Assembly (NCBI GenBank): GCA_003451645.1
Contig: DMER01000124.1
Location: 1 to 7,213, forward strand
Direction: 5' to 3'
DNA: 7,213 nucleotides
DNA from: Alphaproteobacteria bacterium
Lineage (GTDB): Bacteria > Pseudomonadota > Alphaproteobacteria > Micropepsales > Micropepsaceae
Position numbers and translations under genes: made by a program. The notes beneath the pieces are model-generated. The model ran no database searches. It saw nothing but the letters and a program-made list of their open reading frames with translations, and was not told the origin of the DNA. Positions 1-7,191 of the stretch are shown here, one piece after another. Each line of letters begins with the position of its first letter. Within the stretch, counting starts at the first letter, position 1.

Positions 1-1683
1 GAGGACCACCCCCTCGCTATCCGCCCCAAAGCGCGAGACCAGCTCGATATTCTCAACCGGCAGAAACAGCTTCCCGCCGTCATATTGGATTTCGAGACAG
101 TCATGCGGCGCGCCCGCCGCCTGGATGGTCTTTAGGCCCTCATACCGGCCGATGCCATGATCCGTGTGCACGACCAGATCACCCGGCCCCAACTGCGCCG
201 CTTCGGAGATGAAGTTCTGCGCACGCTTTTGGGTCTTGCGCACGCGCACCAAACGGTCGCCCAGAATGTCCTGCTCACTCAAGACCGCGAGCGCACTTGC
301 TTCAAACCCGTGTTCCAGCCCCGCGACGCCCACACTCGCCGCCATCACATCGCGGTCCAGGACTTCTTGATAGGTGCGGGCGAGCGCAATTGGACTCACG
401 CCATGATCCGCAAGCACAGAGCCCATGCGCTCGGCCGAACCGCCGCTCCAGCATGCGATCACCACCCGCTTACCAGCCTTTTGCAGAGTCTTGATGTGCT
501 GCGCCGCCGCCTCAAACACATTCACCTGCGGCAGCAGGCGTTCCGGTGCAAAGTCGCGGCCGCGCTTGGCCCCCGCCTCGATCTGCCCGCTCGCCTCAAC
601 GCTCATGGCTGGGTGGAAGGCCAGGACCGCCCGCCGGCCGAGACACTCGCCCCAGGCCTTGTCCATCAGATAGGTCGCCTCAGGTTTCAGCGGCTTATAG
701 GGCGGTGCGCCCGCGGACAGTGCCGATTTGGCCATCCCCCGCGATTGTGTCCGGGCATCGTGATAATCGGCAATGGTCGCATGTCGAGCGGCGACGGCCT
801 CGTCCATTTGGTGATCGAGAAAAACCGGCGCATCGCCCGCATAGTCGAACAGAGTTTCGAGTGCCTCGTGGAAGAGCGCGAGCCAATGCTCCATGCCTGC
901 ATATTTGCGGCCCGCAGACACCGCCTCATAGAGCGGATCATCCGAACCCGTGCCAAAGCGCGTGGCATATCCTGTCCTGAACCGCGCGATGCTGTCGGGG
1001 TCCAGCAAGGCCTCGCTCGCGGGCACAATGCGCAACTCCGCCTGCTGAGCAATTGTCTTTTGCGTGTCGGGATCAAAGCTGCGGATGCTCTCCAGCGTCT
1101 CCCCAAACAGGTCGAGCCGCACGGGCCGCTCCGCCCCCGGCGCAAAGAGGTCGATCAAGCCGCCCCGTATCGCGAAATCCCCGGGCTCCACCACCGTGCT
1201 CGCGCGGGTGAAGCCGTTGCGGACCAGTATATTGACCAGATCATCCATCGCGATCCGATGGCCTGGTTTCGCGTGGAATCGCGTGGCCTTGACCGTCTTG
1301 CGAGACGGGACCCGTTGCAGAGCGGCATTCAGCGTCGTGAGCAGGATGAGCGGCCCCTCCTGCCGTTCGTCGCACAGATCCGACAGAGCCGCCATGCGCT
1401 GCGCCATCACTTCTGCCTTGGGTCCCACCCGGTCATAGGGCAAGCAGTCCCAGGCGGGGAACTCAACCCGCGGCACGTCGGCGGCAAAGAACGCCAAGGC
1501 ATCGGCCATCTCCGCCATGCGTGCATCGTCGCGCGCGATGTGGATGACCGCGCCCTTCTGCTGGCGCGCGGCAGTGCTCAGGATCAACGCGTCAAAGCCC
1601 TCTGGCGCGCCTTGCACCGTCCGGCGCCCAGGCCGCAGCATGGCGTCGGTCAGAGCTGCGAGGGTCGGCTTACTCAACTGCAT
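1..1683 (-). CDS. mfd: Transcription-repair coupling factor Mfd, N-terminal part (cut by window edge)
   Basis: Mfd is a DNA translocase that binds RNA polymerase stalled at a lesion, removes it and recruits UvrA/UvrB for nucleotide excision repair. Reading the minus strand from the ATG at 1683 gives 561 uninterrupted codons that run off the left edge, about half of a usual protein of roughly 1150 residues. Visible are the UvrB-like N-terminal module with FPAWDCLPYDRVGP (about residues 75-88) and PGDFAIRGGLIDLF (about 167-180), then SEQDILGDR before the RNA-polymerase-interacting (CarD-like) domain, with GDLVVHTDHGIGRYEG (about 501-516) and LPVENIELVSR (about 541-551). The translocase motor motifs lie outside the window. 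The start is 19 nt after the sdhE stop; an AAGAGG lies about 15 nt before the ATG, a long spacing for a ribosome binding site, so the start is probable rather than certain. Nothing suggests decay. Confidence 0.96.
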   Translation of the reverse strand, partial: MQLSKPTLAALTDAMLRPGRRTVQGAPEGFDALILSTAARQQKGAVIHIARDDARMAEMADALAFFAADVPRVEFPAWDCLPYDRVGPKAEVMAQRMAALSDLCDERQEGPLILLTTLNAALQRVPSRKTVKATRFHAKPGHRIAMDDLVNILVRNGFTRASTVVEPGDFAIRGGLIDLFAPGAERPVRLDLFGETLESIRSFDPDTQKTIAQQAELRIVPASEALLDPDSIARFRTGYATRFGTGSDDPLYEAVSAGRKYAGMEHWLALFHEALETLFDYAGDAPVFLDHQMDEAVAARHATIADYHDARTQSRGMAKSALSAGAPPYKPLKPEATYLMDKAWGECLGRRAVLAFHPAMSVEASGQIEAGAKRGRDFAPERLLPQVNVFEAAAQHIKTLQKAGKRVVIACWSGGSAERMGSVLADHGVSPIALARTYQEVLDRDVMAASVGVAGLEHGFEASALAVLSEQDILGDRLVRVRKTQKRAQNFISEAAQLGPGDLVVHTDHGIGRYEGLKTIQAAGAPHDCLEIQYDGGKLFLPVENIELVSRFGADSEGVVL

Positions 1684-1702
1684 GGGAAATCCGATTGGCC
1701 TC

Positions 1703-2026
1703 TTAACGGCCCGCCGCTAAACCGCCAGCGCGCACCCGCGCTTGCAGGGCATCCATCACGGGGCCCTGATGTTCTGCAGGACATGGCACAAGGCCAAGCG
1801 CCCAATCATAAAGCTCTTGATCCGGCACAGCGAGCAAGGCCTCAAACGCGCTCAACGCCTCGTCGCTCATCGCGTCGCACTGCGCATCCGCAAAAGGGCC
1901 CAACAGCAAATCTGCCTCCTTGAACCCGCGGTGCCAGGCCCTGTATTTGATCCGCTTCAGCCGAGCGGGATCAGCGATAGATGGTTGTTGCGGCTCTTGA
2001 GACTGGGAATTTTTTGTTTGCATCAT
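1703..2026 (-). CDS. sdhE: FAD assembly factor SdhE (succinate dehydrogenase assembly factor 2, DUF339)
   Basis: SdhE is a small cytoplasmic protein that helps attach FAD covalently to the SdhA flavoprotein subunit of succinate dehydrogenase. The 107-residue product carries the family signature: an N-terminal stretch LKRIKYRAWHRGFKEADLLL in which RGFKE (residues 33-37) is the conserved RGxxE motif needed for flavinylation in characterised homologues. It is followed by the helical part with LYDWALG (about residues 72-78). Family members are usually about 85-105 residues, so the length fits; the first 20 or so polar, Gln-rich residues are extra. Two consecutive ATG codons (2026 and 2023) could start it and neither has a clear Shine-Dalgarno sequence. 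It is the first gene of a likely sdhE-mfd operon and is divergent from the hydrolase-recG unit. A longer open frame upstream to 2182 exists but runs into the divergent hydrolase gene, so I excluded it. Confidence 0.93.
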   Translation of the reverse strand: MMQTKNSQSQEPQQPSIADPARLKRIKYRAWHRGFKEADLLLGPFADAQCDAMSDEALSAFEALLAVPDQELYDWALGLVPCPAEHQGPVMDALQARVRAGGLAAGR

Positions 2027-2096
2027 GGCAGGCGCAATAGGACATACCCATGTCCAACCGGCAAGAGGACAAGGGCCCCCACATAAGGATGATCCA
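2027..2096. promoter_or_regulatory. Divergent intergenic region between sdhE and the hydrolase gene, with a small inverted repeat
   Basis: These 70 bp separate two divergently read transcription units, so promoters for both probably lie here or just inside the flanking genes. A perfect 6+6 inverted repeat, GGACAT-ACCC-ATGTCC, sits at 2040-2055. Matches to promoter consensus are weak. For the sdhE direction, TTGCCG (2064 to 2059) is followed 17 nt later by CCTATT. For the hydrolase direction, TTGCAT (2018-2023) is followed 17 nt later by GACATA. I would not rely on either. The inverted repeat could be an operator or chance, since a 6-bp arm is short. Confidence 0.35.
2084..2089 (+). promoter_or_regulatory. 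Ribosome binding site favouring a TTG start for the hydrolase
   Basis: TAAGGA is a six-base match to the 16S rRNA anti-Shine-Dalgarno complement. It is followed by a 7-nt spacer and an in-frame TTG at 2097. None of the in-frame ATG codons at 2025, 2118 or 2151 has a comparable site, which is why TTG was chosen as the start. Confidence 0.5.
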
Positions 2097-3005
2097 TTGA
2101 CCGAGACGACCGCCCCCATGCGTATCCACAGGCCAGCGCCCGATGGCGCCATGGCACGCGCCAACCAAACCATCAAGCTCAAGGACGGCCGCCGCCTGGG
2201 CTTCGCGCAGTTTGGCCCTGATTCGGCGCCGCCCGTGTTCTACTTTCATGGCTGGCCGGGCTCGCGCTTCGAGGCAGGCTTCTTTGACATCCCTGGCGTG
2301 CAGATGATTGGCGTCGACCGTCCCGGTTACGGCCTCTCCGATCCGCACAAGGACCGCACATTGGCCGATTGGCCCAATGACATCCGGGCCTTGGCCGATC
2401 ATTTGCGCTTTGACCGTTTTGGCGTCATCGGGCTGTCGGGCGGGGGACCTTATGGTGCTGCCTGTGCCTATTATCTCAAGGACCGGATCAACCGCGCCGC
2501 AATCATCGCAGGGCTCGGCCCCCCAGAGGCGCCTGGCATGCGCGATGAGCGCGTGGGCTTTCTGCTCAATATGGGCAAGCGGCCTTGGGGCGGCGGCCTA
2601 CTGATTTCCCTCATGCGCAATGTCGCCTTGAGTGGTGTCGCCGAGCGGCGCTTTGCCTTCATGCGCGACCGCACGCCACCGCAGTCCAAGGACCGCGAGG
2701 TTCTGACGCCGCATCTCTTTCACATGCTCGTGCATAGTTTCCGGGAGGGCTTGCGCCGCTCCTCCGCGGGCGCGCAGTCAGACGCGCGCGTCTATGGCGA
2801 GCCCTGGCCCTTTGCGTTGGAGGATATCACAATCCCCATGCGCATCTGGCATGGCCGCGCTGACCGGCAAGTGCCTGTCTCCATCGGCGAGCATTATGCG
2901 GCGCGCATCCCGGGCGCCCAGGGCATTTTCCCAGAGGATGAGGGGCACATCTCCATCGTCGTGAACTATTTGGATGCGGTGATCGCCGATCTGCGCCGCG
3001 CCTGA
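2097..3005 (+). CDS. Alpha/beta-fold hydrolase
   Basis: This is a cytoplasmic alpha/beta hydrolase of unknown substrate; members of the family cleave esters, epoxides, haloalkanes or lactones. Numbered from the TTG at 2097 it has 302 residues. The oxyanion-loop motif HGWPGSR is at 51-57 and VDRPGYGLSD at 73-82. The nucleophile elbow is GLSGG (Ser114), the acid is in HGRADRQVP (Asp256), and the catalytic His is in EDEGH (His284). The triad is therefore complete. No signal peptide or membrane segment is visible. The start is uncertain: TTG 2097 has the best ribosome binding site, while ATG 2118 or ATG 2151 would remove 7 or 18 non-conserved residues; the family domain begins near KLKDGRRLGF (28-37). 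The gene sits between sdhE and recG and ends 12 nt before recG, whose likely GAGG site overlaps this gene's stop codon, suggesting coupled translation. The family call is firm, the substrate is not known. Confidence 0.88.
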   Translation: MTETTAPMRIHRPAPDGAMARANQTIKLKDGRRLGFAQFGPDSAPPVFYFHGWPGSRFEAGFFDIPGVQMIGVDRPGYGLSDPHKDRTLADWPNDIRALADHLRFDRFGVIGLSGGGPYGAACAYYLKDRINRAAIIAGLGPPEAPGMRDERVGFLLNMGKRPWGGGLLISLMRNVALSGVAERRFAFMRDRTPPQSKDREVLTPHLFHMLVHSFREGLRRSSAGAQSDARVYGEPWPFALEDITIPMRIWHGRADRQVPVSIGEHYAARIPGAQGIFPEDEGHISIVVNYLDAVIADLRRA

Positions 3006-3017
3006 GGCCCTTCGCCC

Positions 3018-5102
3018 ATGCGCCCTGAAAGCCTCTATCCCCTGTTCCGGCCAGTCACCGCGTTGAGCGGGGTAGGACCGCGCCTGGGGACCTTGGTGAC
3101 CCGGGTCGCCGGACCCAATCTTGTCGACCTGCTCTGGACCTTGCCGCATGGCCTCATTGATTGGCGTCAAGTATCGACCATAAACACGGCCGAGCCCGGC
3201 GCCCGCGTCATGCTCGAGCTGACCATTGGCGAGCATCAGCCTCCGCGTGTCCCCTCTCAGCCCTATCGCATTCGCGCCAACGACCAGACGTCGTTCATCG
3301 ATCTCACCTTCTTCCGCCCCAAGAAGGATTATCTCGACAAGACATTCCCGACTGGCGCCACTCTGCGCGTTGGCGGCCGGATCGAAATCTATAATGACCG
3401 TCCGCAAATGGCGCATCCGGAAAAAGTCATGACCATGGCGGACGCGGCAAACTCCTCCGGCATTGACGTCATCTATCCGCTTACGGAAGGGTTGCCGCCC
3501 AAGGTGATGGCCAAGGCCGCCCATGGCGCGGTGGCCCAAGCCCCGCAACTGCCGGAGTGGCAGAATGCCGCCTGGCTTGCCCGCAATCGCTGGCCCGCCT
3601 GGCATGAGGCGCTACACAGCGTCCACTTCCCCCAGTCCATGGCCGAGATTGATCCCGCGACCCCGGCCCGCCAGCGCCTCGCCTATGACGAGCTTCTGGC
3701 CAGCCAGCTGGCACTCGCTATAGTCCGTGGGCGGATGCGGGCACTGCCTGGCCGCACCGTGCCCCCGGCGCCCCAATTGCGTCAGCAAGCCCTTGCCGCC
3801 CTGCCCTTCACTCTTACGCCTGCCCAAGAGGCAGCGCTGCAGGAACTCGACACCGCCATGGCCTCTGGCGGGCGCATGCTGCGCCTCCTCCAAGGCGATG
3901 TGGGGTCGGGCAAGACGGCCGTCGCGTTCCTCGCCATGACCGGCCTATGGGCCTTGGGCGCACAAACCGCCCTCATGGCCCCGACAGAAGTCTTGGCCCG
4001 TCAGCACGCTGCCAATCTCAAGATTTGGGCGGACCGCGCTGGCATCCGCATGGCGCTCCTCACCGGGCGGGAGAAGGGCGAGCCGCGCGAGGCGATCCTG
4101 CACGCCTTAAGCACCGGCGCCATCCAGCTTCTCGTCGGCACCCATGCCCTGATTTCCGAAGACGTGGCCTTCAAGGATCTGGGCCTTGTGATTATCGACG
4201 AGCAGCACCGCTTTGGCGTGCATCAACGCCTGGCCTTAGGTGCCAAGGCCGTACGTCCGCCGCATGTGATTGTCATGACGGCGACGCCCATCCCGCGCTC
4301 CCTGGCGCTGGCCCATTTCGGCGACATGGAGATGACCCGCATCACGGGCAAGCCACCGGGCCGCGAGCCGGTCGAGACCAAGGCCCTTTCCCTCGCGCGC
4401 ATTGAGGACGTGATTGCCGCAGTCGCCCGCGTCGTGTCTCGGGGCGAGCGCGTATTTTGGGTCTGCCCTTTGGTTGAGGAGAATGAAGCAATCGATGCCG
4501 CCGCGGTTGAGATGCGCCACGCGGCCTTGGCGCAACGCTTCCCGGGTCAGGTGGGCCTCCTCCATGGCCGCCTGAAGCCTGCCGAGAAGGATCGCGCCAT
4601 TGCCGCCTTCAAGTCTGGCGATATCGCGATCCTGGTTGCCACCACTGTGATCGAGGTGGGCGTTGATGTGCCTGCCGCCACTCTTATGGTGATCGAGCAT
4701 GCCGAGCGCTTCGGCCTTGCACAGCTGCACCAATTGCGCGGCCGTGTCGGCCGGGGCAGCGCGCCGTCCGCCTGCATCCTGTTGTACCAAGCCCCCTTGG
4801 GCGAAACCGCGCGCGCGCGTATCCACTGCTTGCGCCAGACGGATGATGGCTTTCAGATCGCGGAGGAAGATTTGCGTCTACGTGGACCTGGCGAGTTGCT
4901 CGGCCAGCGCCAGAGCGGCATGGAAGTCTTTCGCATGGCCCGCCTTGAGGCCCATAGCACATTGCTCTCGGCCGCCTATGACGACGCCCGGCTCATCATG
5001 GCCACCGATCCGGAGTTGCGCTCTGCCCGAGGGCAGGCCTTGCGCATCTTGCTTTATCTCTTCCAACGGGATGAAGCTGTGCGCACCTTGCGCGCCGGCT
5101 GA
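3018..5102 (+). CDS. recG: ATP-dependent DNA helicase RecG
   Basis: RecG is a superfamily 2 double-strand DNA translocase that reverses stalled replication forks and processes branched DNA and R-loops. The 694-residue product matches the usual length (E. coli about 693) and looks complete. The N-terminal wedge/OB region spans roughly residues 1-150 (for example LTFFRPKKDYL and GRIEIYNDRPQMAHPEKV). The motor follows: Walker A GDVGSGKT (293-300), motif Ia APTEVLARQH (321-330), Walker B DEQH (394-397), motif III TATPIPRSL (421-429), ATTVIEVGVDVP (541-552) and motif VI QLRGRVGRG (572-580). The C-terminal region ending in EEDLRLRGPGELLGQRQSG (617-634) corresponds to the TRG segment that couples ATP hydrolysis to translocation. 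A GAGG at 3004-3007, ten nt before the ATG, overlaps the hydrolase stop codon and serves as the likely ribosome binding site. recG near sdhE-mfd is a typical alphaproteobacterial neighbourhood. Confidence 0.98.
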   Translation: MRPESLYPLFRPVTALSGVGPRLGTLVTRVAGPNLVDLLWTLPHGLIDWRQVSTINTAEPGARVMLELTIGEHQPPRVPSQPYRIRANDQTSFIDLTFFRPKKDYLDKTFPTGATLRVGGRIEIYNDRPQMAHPEKVMTMADAANSSGIDVIYPLTEGLPPKVMAKAAHGAVAQAPQLPEWQNAAWLARNRWPAWHEALHSVHFPQSMAEIDPATPARQRLAYDELLASQLALAIVRGRMRALPGRTVPPAPQLRQQALAALPFTLTPAQEAALQELDTAMASGGRMLRLLQGDVGSGKTAVAFLAMTGLWALGAQTALMAPTEVLARQHAANLKIWADRAGIRMALLTGREKGEPREAILHALSTGAIQLLVGTHALISEDVAFKDLGLVIIDEQHRFGVHQRLALGAKAVRPPHVIVMTATPIPRSLALAHFGDMEMTRITGKPPGREPVETKALSLARIEDVIAAVARVVSRGERVFWVCPLVEENEAIDAAAVEMRHAALAQRFPGQVGLLHGRLKPAEKDRAIAAFKSGDIAILVATTVIEVGVDVPAATLMVIEHAERFGLAQLHQLRGRVGRGSAPSACILLYQAPLGETARARIHCLRQTDDGFQIAEEDLRLRGPGELLGQRQSGMEVFRMARLEAHSTLLSAAYDDARLIMATDPELRSARGQALRILLYLFQRDEAVRTLRAG

Positions 5103-5121
5103 CCCTAGACCAAAGACCCGC

Positions 5122-6120
5122 ATGACCCAGGACGATACTCTCCAGCAGACCTTGCAATCGGCACTCGCCACCTTGGGCGCCGTGTCGGGCCTCACCCGCC
5201 TGTCCGGCGGCGCCAGCCAGGAGACCTGGCGGCTCACACTGACCACAGCCGAAAGGCAAAGCCAGACCATGATCTTGCGCCGCACGCCCGGCGGCCGCCC
5301 GAGGCCCGTCTCCGAGACCGCCGTGACCTTGGACGTCGAAGCCCAAGTCCTCAAGGCCTGCCATCAGGCTGGCATCCCCTGCCCGCGCGTTGTCTGGACC
5401 GCTGGACCAGACAGCGAGGCGGGCAGCGCTTACCTCATGGACTATGTGCCGGGCGAGACAATCCCGCGCAAAATTTTGCGCGATCCTGAATTCGCCGAAG
5501 CCAGAAAGGTCCTGGCCCATCAATGCGGCGTGGTGCTCGCCCGCATCCACGCCATGCCCTTAAGCACCCTACCAGACTTGAACCGCATGGAGGCGGCCGG
5601 TCAACTTCGTCAGTACCGGGATATTTATGACAGTTACGACTACCCCCATCCCGTCTTTGAATTGGCTTTCAAATGGCTGGAGGCGCGCCTGCCTGAAAGC
5701 ACCGACCCGTGCCTCGTGCATGGAGACTTCCGCAATGGCAATCTGATGGTGGGGCCGGAAGGGTTGCGCGCCGTCCTCGACTGGGAATTGGTCCACATGG
5801 GCAATCCGGCCGAGGATCTGGGCTGGATCTGTGTGAACTCCTGGCGCTTCGGGCAGAGCCAAAACACGGTTGGCGGGTTCGGCAGCCTTGAGAGCCTACT
5901 CAAAGGTTACGCCGAAGCAGGCGGCCGCGCGATCTCACCCGAAGAGGTGCGCTTTTGGATCGCTTTTGGCTCTCTCAAATGGGGCATCATGTGCATGACC
6001 ATGTACAAGGCCTTTGAGACCGGCGCGGATGCAAGTGTTGAGCGCGCCGCGATTGGCCGCCGGGCCTCTGAGACCGAAGTCGATCTCCTCAATATCATCT
6101 ACGGGACCGCGCTCACATGA
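5122..6120 (+). CDS. APH-fold phosphotransferase (COG3173 type, possible hydroxyacyl-CoA kinase)
   Basis: The 332-residue product has the aminoglycoside-phosphotransferase/choline-kinase fold. An N-terminal lobe carries the nucleotide-loop-like LSGGASQETWRL (27-38) and a strand with MILRR (50-54). The catalytic loop is VHGDFRNGN (199-207), with Asp201 as probable catalytic base and Asn205 or Asn207 as metal ligand. VLDWE (218-222) supplies the metal-binding Asp220. The phrase LDWELVHMGNPAEDLGW resembles the APH domain of ACAD10/11 and bacterial acyl-CoA-pathway kinases more than drug-modifying enzymes, so an antibiotic-resistance role is unlikely. It starts 19 nt after the recG stop, with only a weak AAAGA upstream. 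It overlaps the next gene by ATGA, and that DUF6285-like partner supports a kinase plus small-subunit pair. An open frame extends upstream inside recG but lacks the family there, so the ATG at 5122 is preferred. The substrate is inferred, not shown. Confidence 0.9.
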   Translation: MTQDDTLQQTLQSALATLGAVSGLTRLSGGASQETWRLTLTTAERQSQTMILRRTPGGRPRPVSETAVTLDVEAQVLKACHQAGIPCPRVVWTAGPDSEAGSAYLMDYVPGETIPRKILRDPEFAEARKVLAHQCGVVLARIHAMPLSTLPDLNRMEAAGQLRQYRDIYDSYDYPHPVFELAFKWLEARLPESTDPCLVHGDFRNGNLMVGPEGLRAVLDWELVHMGNPAEDLGWICVNSWRFGQSQNTVGGFGSLESLLKGYAEAGGRAISPEEVRFWIAFGSLKWGIMCMTMYKAFETGADASVERAAIGRRASETEVDLLNIIYGTALT

Positions 6121-6509
6121 TGGATCAGCCCAGCCTCGCCGAGATCATTCGCGCCGTGCGCACATTTCTGGAAACCAAGGCCATTGGGGAATTGTCAGGC
6201 CACACCGCTTTCCACGCCCGCGTCGCCGCCAACGCCTTGGCCATTGCTGAGCGCGAAGTGACGCAAGGCCCGCAGGCCGATCAAAACGAGACCGCACGCC
6301 TCAAGGCGTTGCTCCATCTTGAAGGCAACCTCGAAACGCTTAACCGCGCTCTATGTGCGTCTATCCGCGCGGGCGCCATCGCGCTCGACGACCCTCAGCT
6401 CAAGGAGCATCTCACCGCCTCCACAATCGCCAAGGTGGCGATCGATCAGCCCGCTTATTCCGGTCTGCAGATCGCGCGGTCCGCGCTTACCGGCGCCAGC
6501 CATCCATAA
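6117..6509 (+). CDS. DUF6285-like small protein, partner of the upstream phosphotransferase
   Basis: This 130-residue, mostly helical, soluble protein has no signal peptide or membrane segment. Segments such as FHARVAANALAIAEREV (32-48), LNRALCASIRAGAI (75-88) and IAKVAIDQPAYSG (104-116) fit the DUF6285 family as I remember it; this is recognition from memory, not a search. Proteins of this family are commonly encoded next to APH-type phosphotransferases. The gene begins at an ATG whose last bases form the kinase stop codon (ATGA overlap), so translation is probably coupled; a second ATG at 6120 is equally possible. No independent ribosome binding site is visible. A role as accessory subunit of the kinase is an inference from context. 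Its last 23 bp overlap the 3' end of the convergent membrane-protein gene. Confidence 0.85.
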   Translation: MMDQPSLAEIIRAVRTFLETKAIGELSGHTAFHARVAANALAIAEREVTQGPQADQNETARLKALLHLEGNLETLNRALCASIRAGAIALDDPQLKEHLTASTIAKVAIDQPAYSGLQIARSALTGASHP

Positions 6510-7191
6510 GCCGCAAGACCGCAAACGGCCAAATGATCGCGGCCTGAACCCACATGCTGATCGCCGACAATCCCTCAAACGTTGGTGCCGTTGAGCGGTC
6601 CATGTTTCCATCCACAATCTCGGCCCAAGGGCTCAGGAGCGACATGACCAGAGGCCCCGCCTCACTCGCACCCGCCAGCGCAGGTAGCACTGTGTAGAGC
6701 AGAATGAGCGAGAGGACCGCCGCAAAGTCCCCACGCCGCTGTCCTGCCAGCATGTTGAAAAACATGACAATGCCAATGTTGCGCGCGAGCTCGCCCATGA
6801 TGGCGATAACAAACAGCCGCCCGCTGTTGACGTTTTCGCCGCCCGTAACCCCACTCGCGTCGAGCTGCCCAATGGCAAGCGCGCCAGCGATGGCCGTGAA
6901 GGCAAAGCCCCAGGCCCAGCCGGGCAGCCCGCCAAAGAAGGTCATGAACCGCCCTTCGCCAAATTGCGTCGCGAGCCAGCGCATCTTGACCCGCTCCTTG
7001 GGCATCACGAACAGGCTCACATAGGTGGCCGACAACAAAACCACCATGGCGATGAACAACCGGCTGGCCAACGCCGCCTGCTGCGTGGCGAATTGCGACA
7101 CGGTTTCGCTCAAGGGGATCGCCGGTGACAGGAACCCAGCAAAATAGACCGCAATGAAAATCAGAAACCCGATCCACACGAGCGGGTTCAT
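6487..7191 (-). CDS. Multi-pass membrane protein of unknown family, 5' end uncertain
   Basis: From the ATG at 7191 the product has 234 residues and about six hydrophobic stretches, near residues 4-22, 43-63, 89-110, 124-148, 155-175 and 207-228, so it is an inner-membrane protein. The positively charged VMPKERVKMR (62-71) and GQRRGD (150-155) lie between membrane segments and are probably cytoplasmic. I do not recognise the family. The segment GELARNIGIVMFFNMLAGQRRGDF, given here only as positions 133-156 with key residues ELARN and GQRRGD, vaguely recalls the C-terminal half of ABC-2-type permeases, but I would not assign it. The start is doubtful because it falls in an inverted repeat reaching the window edge. 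The next in-frame ATG (7200) and the in-frame TAG at 7209-7207 both lie entirely inside the repeat arm, so the real gene may begin elsewhere or be longer. Its 3' end overlaps the convergent DUF6285 gene. Confidence 0.75.
   Translation of the reverse strand: MNPLVWIGFLIFIAVYFAGFLSPAIPLSETVSQFATQQAALASRLFIAMVVLLSATYVSLFVMPKERVKMRWLATQFGEGRFMTFFGGLPGWAWGFAFTAIAGALAIGQLDASGVTGGENVNSGRLFVIAIMGELARNIGIVMFFNMLAGQRRGDFAAVLSLILLYTVLPALAGASEAGPLVMSLLSPWAEIVDGNMDRSTAPTFEGLSAISMWVQAAIIWPFAVLRLMDGWRR

Noticed and set aside
157..1923. Long plus-strand open frame of 588 codons
   Set aside because: It is antisense to mfd and sdhE, which have clear family motifs. Its Arg/His/Pro-rich translation has no recognisable domain and is typical of a shadow frame in GC-rich DNA.
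2778..3605. Minus-strand open frame of 275 codons across the hydrolase-recG junction
   Set aside because: It lies opposite two well-supported genes and its translation shows no domain or start signal.
4236..4826. Minus-strand open frame of 196 codons inside recG
   Set aside because: It is antisense to the most conserved helicase motifs of recG, and the translation is low-complexity in style.
4699..5121. Upstream extension of the phosphotransferase frame into recG
   Set aside because: The extension lies within recG in another frame, is Ala/Arg/Pro/Ser-rich and lacks kinase features; the ATG at 5122 directly precedes the conserved fold.
5122..6120. Antibiotic-resistance aminoglycoside phosphotransferase
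   Set aside because: Only the general fold is shared. The motif context matches acyl-CoA-pathway kinases and the gene lies in a housekeeping neighbourhood without mobile elements.
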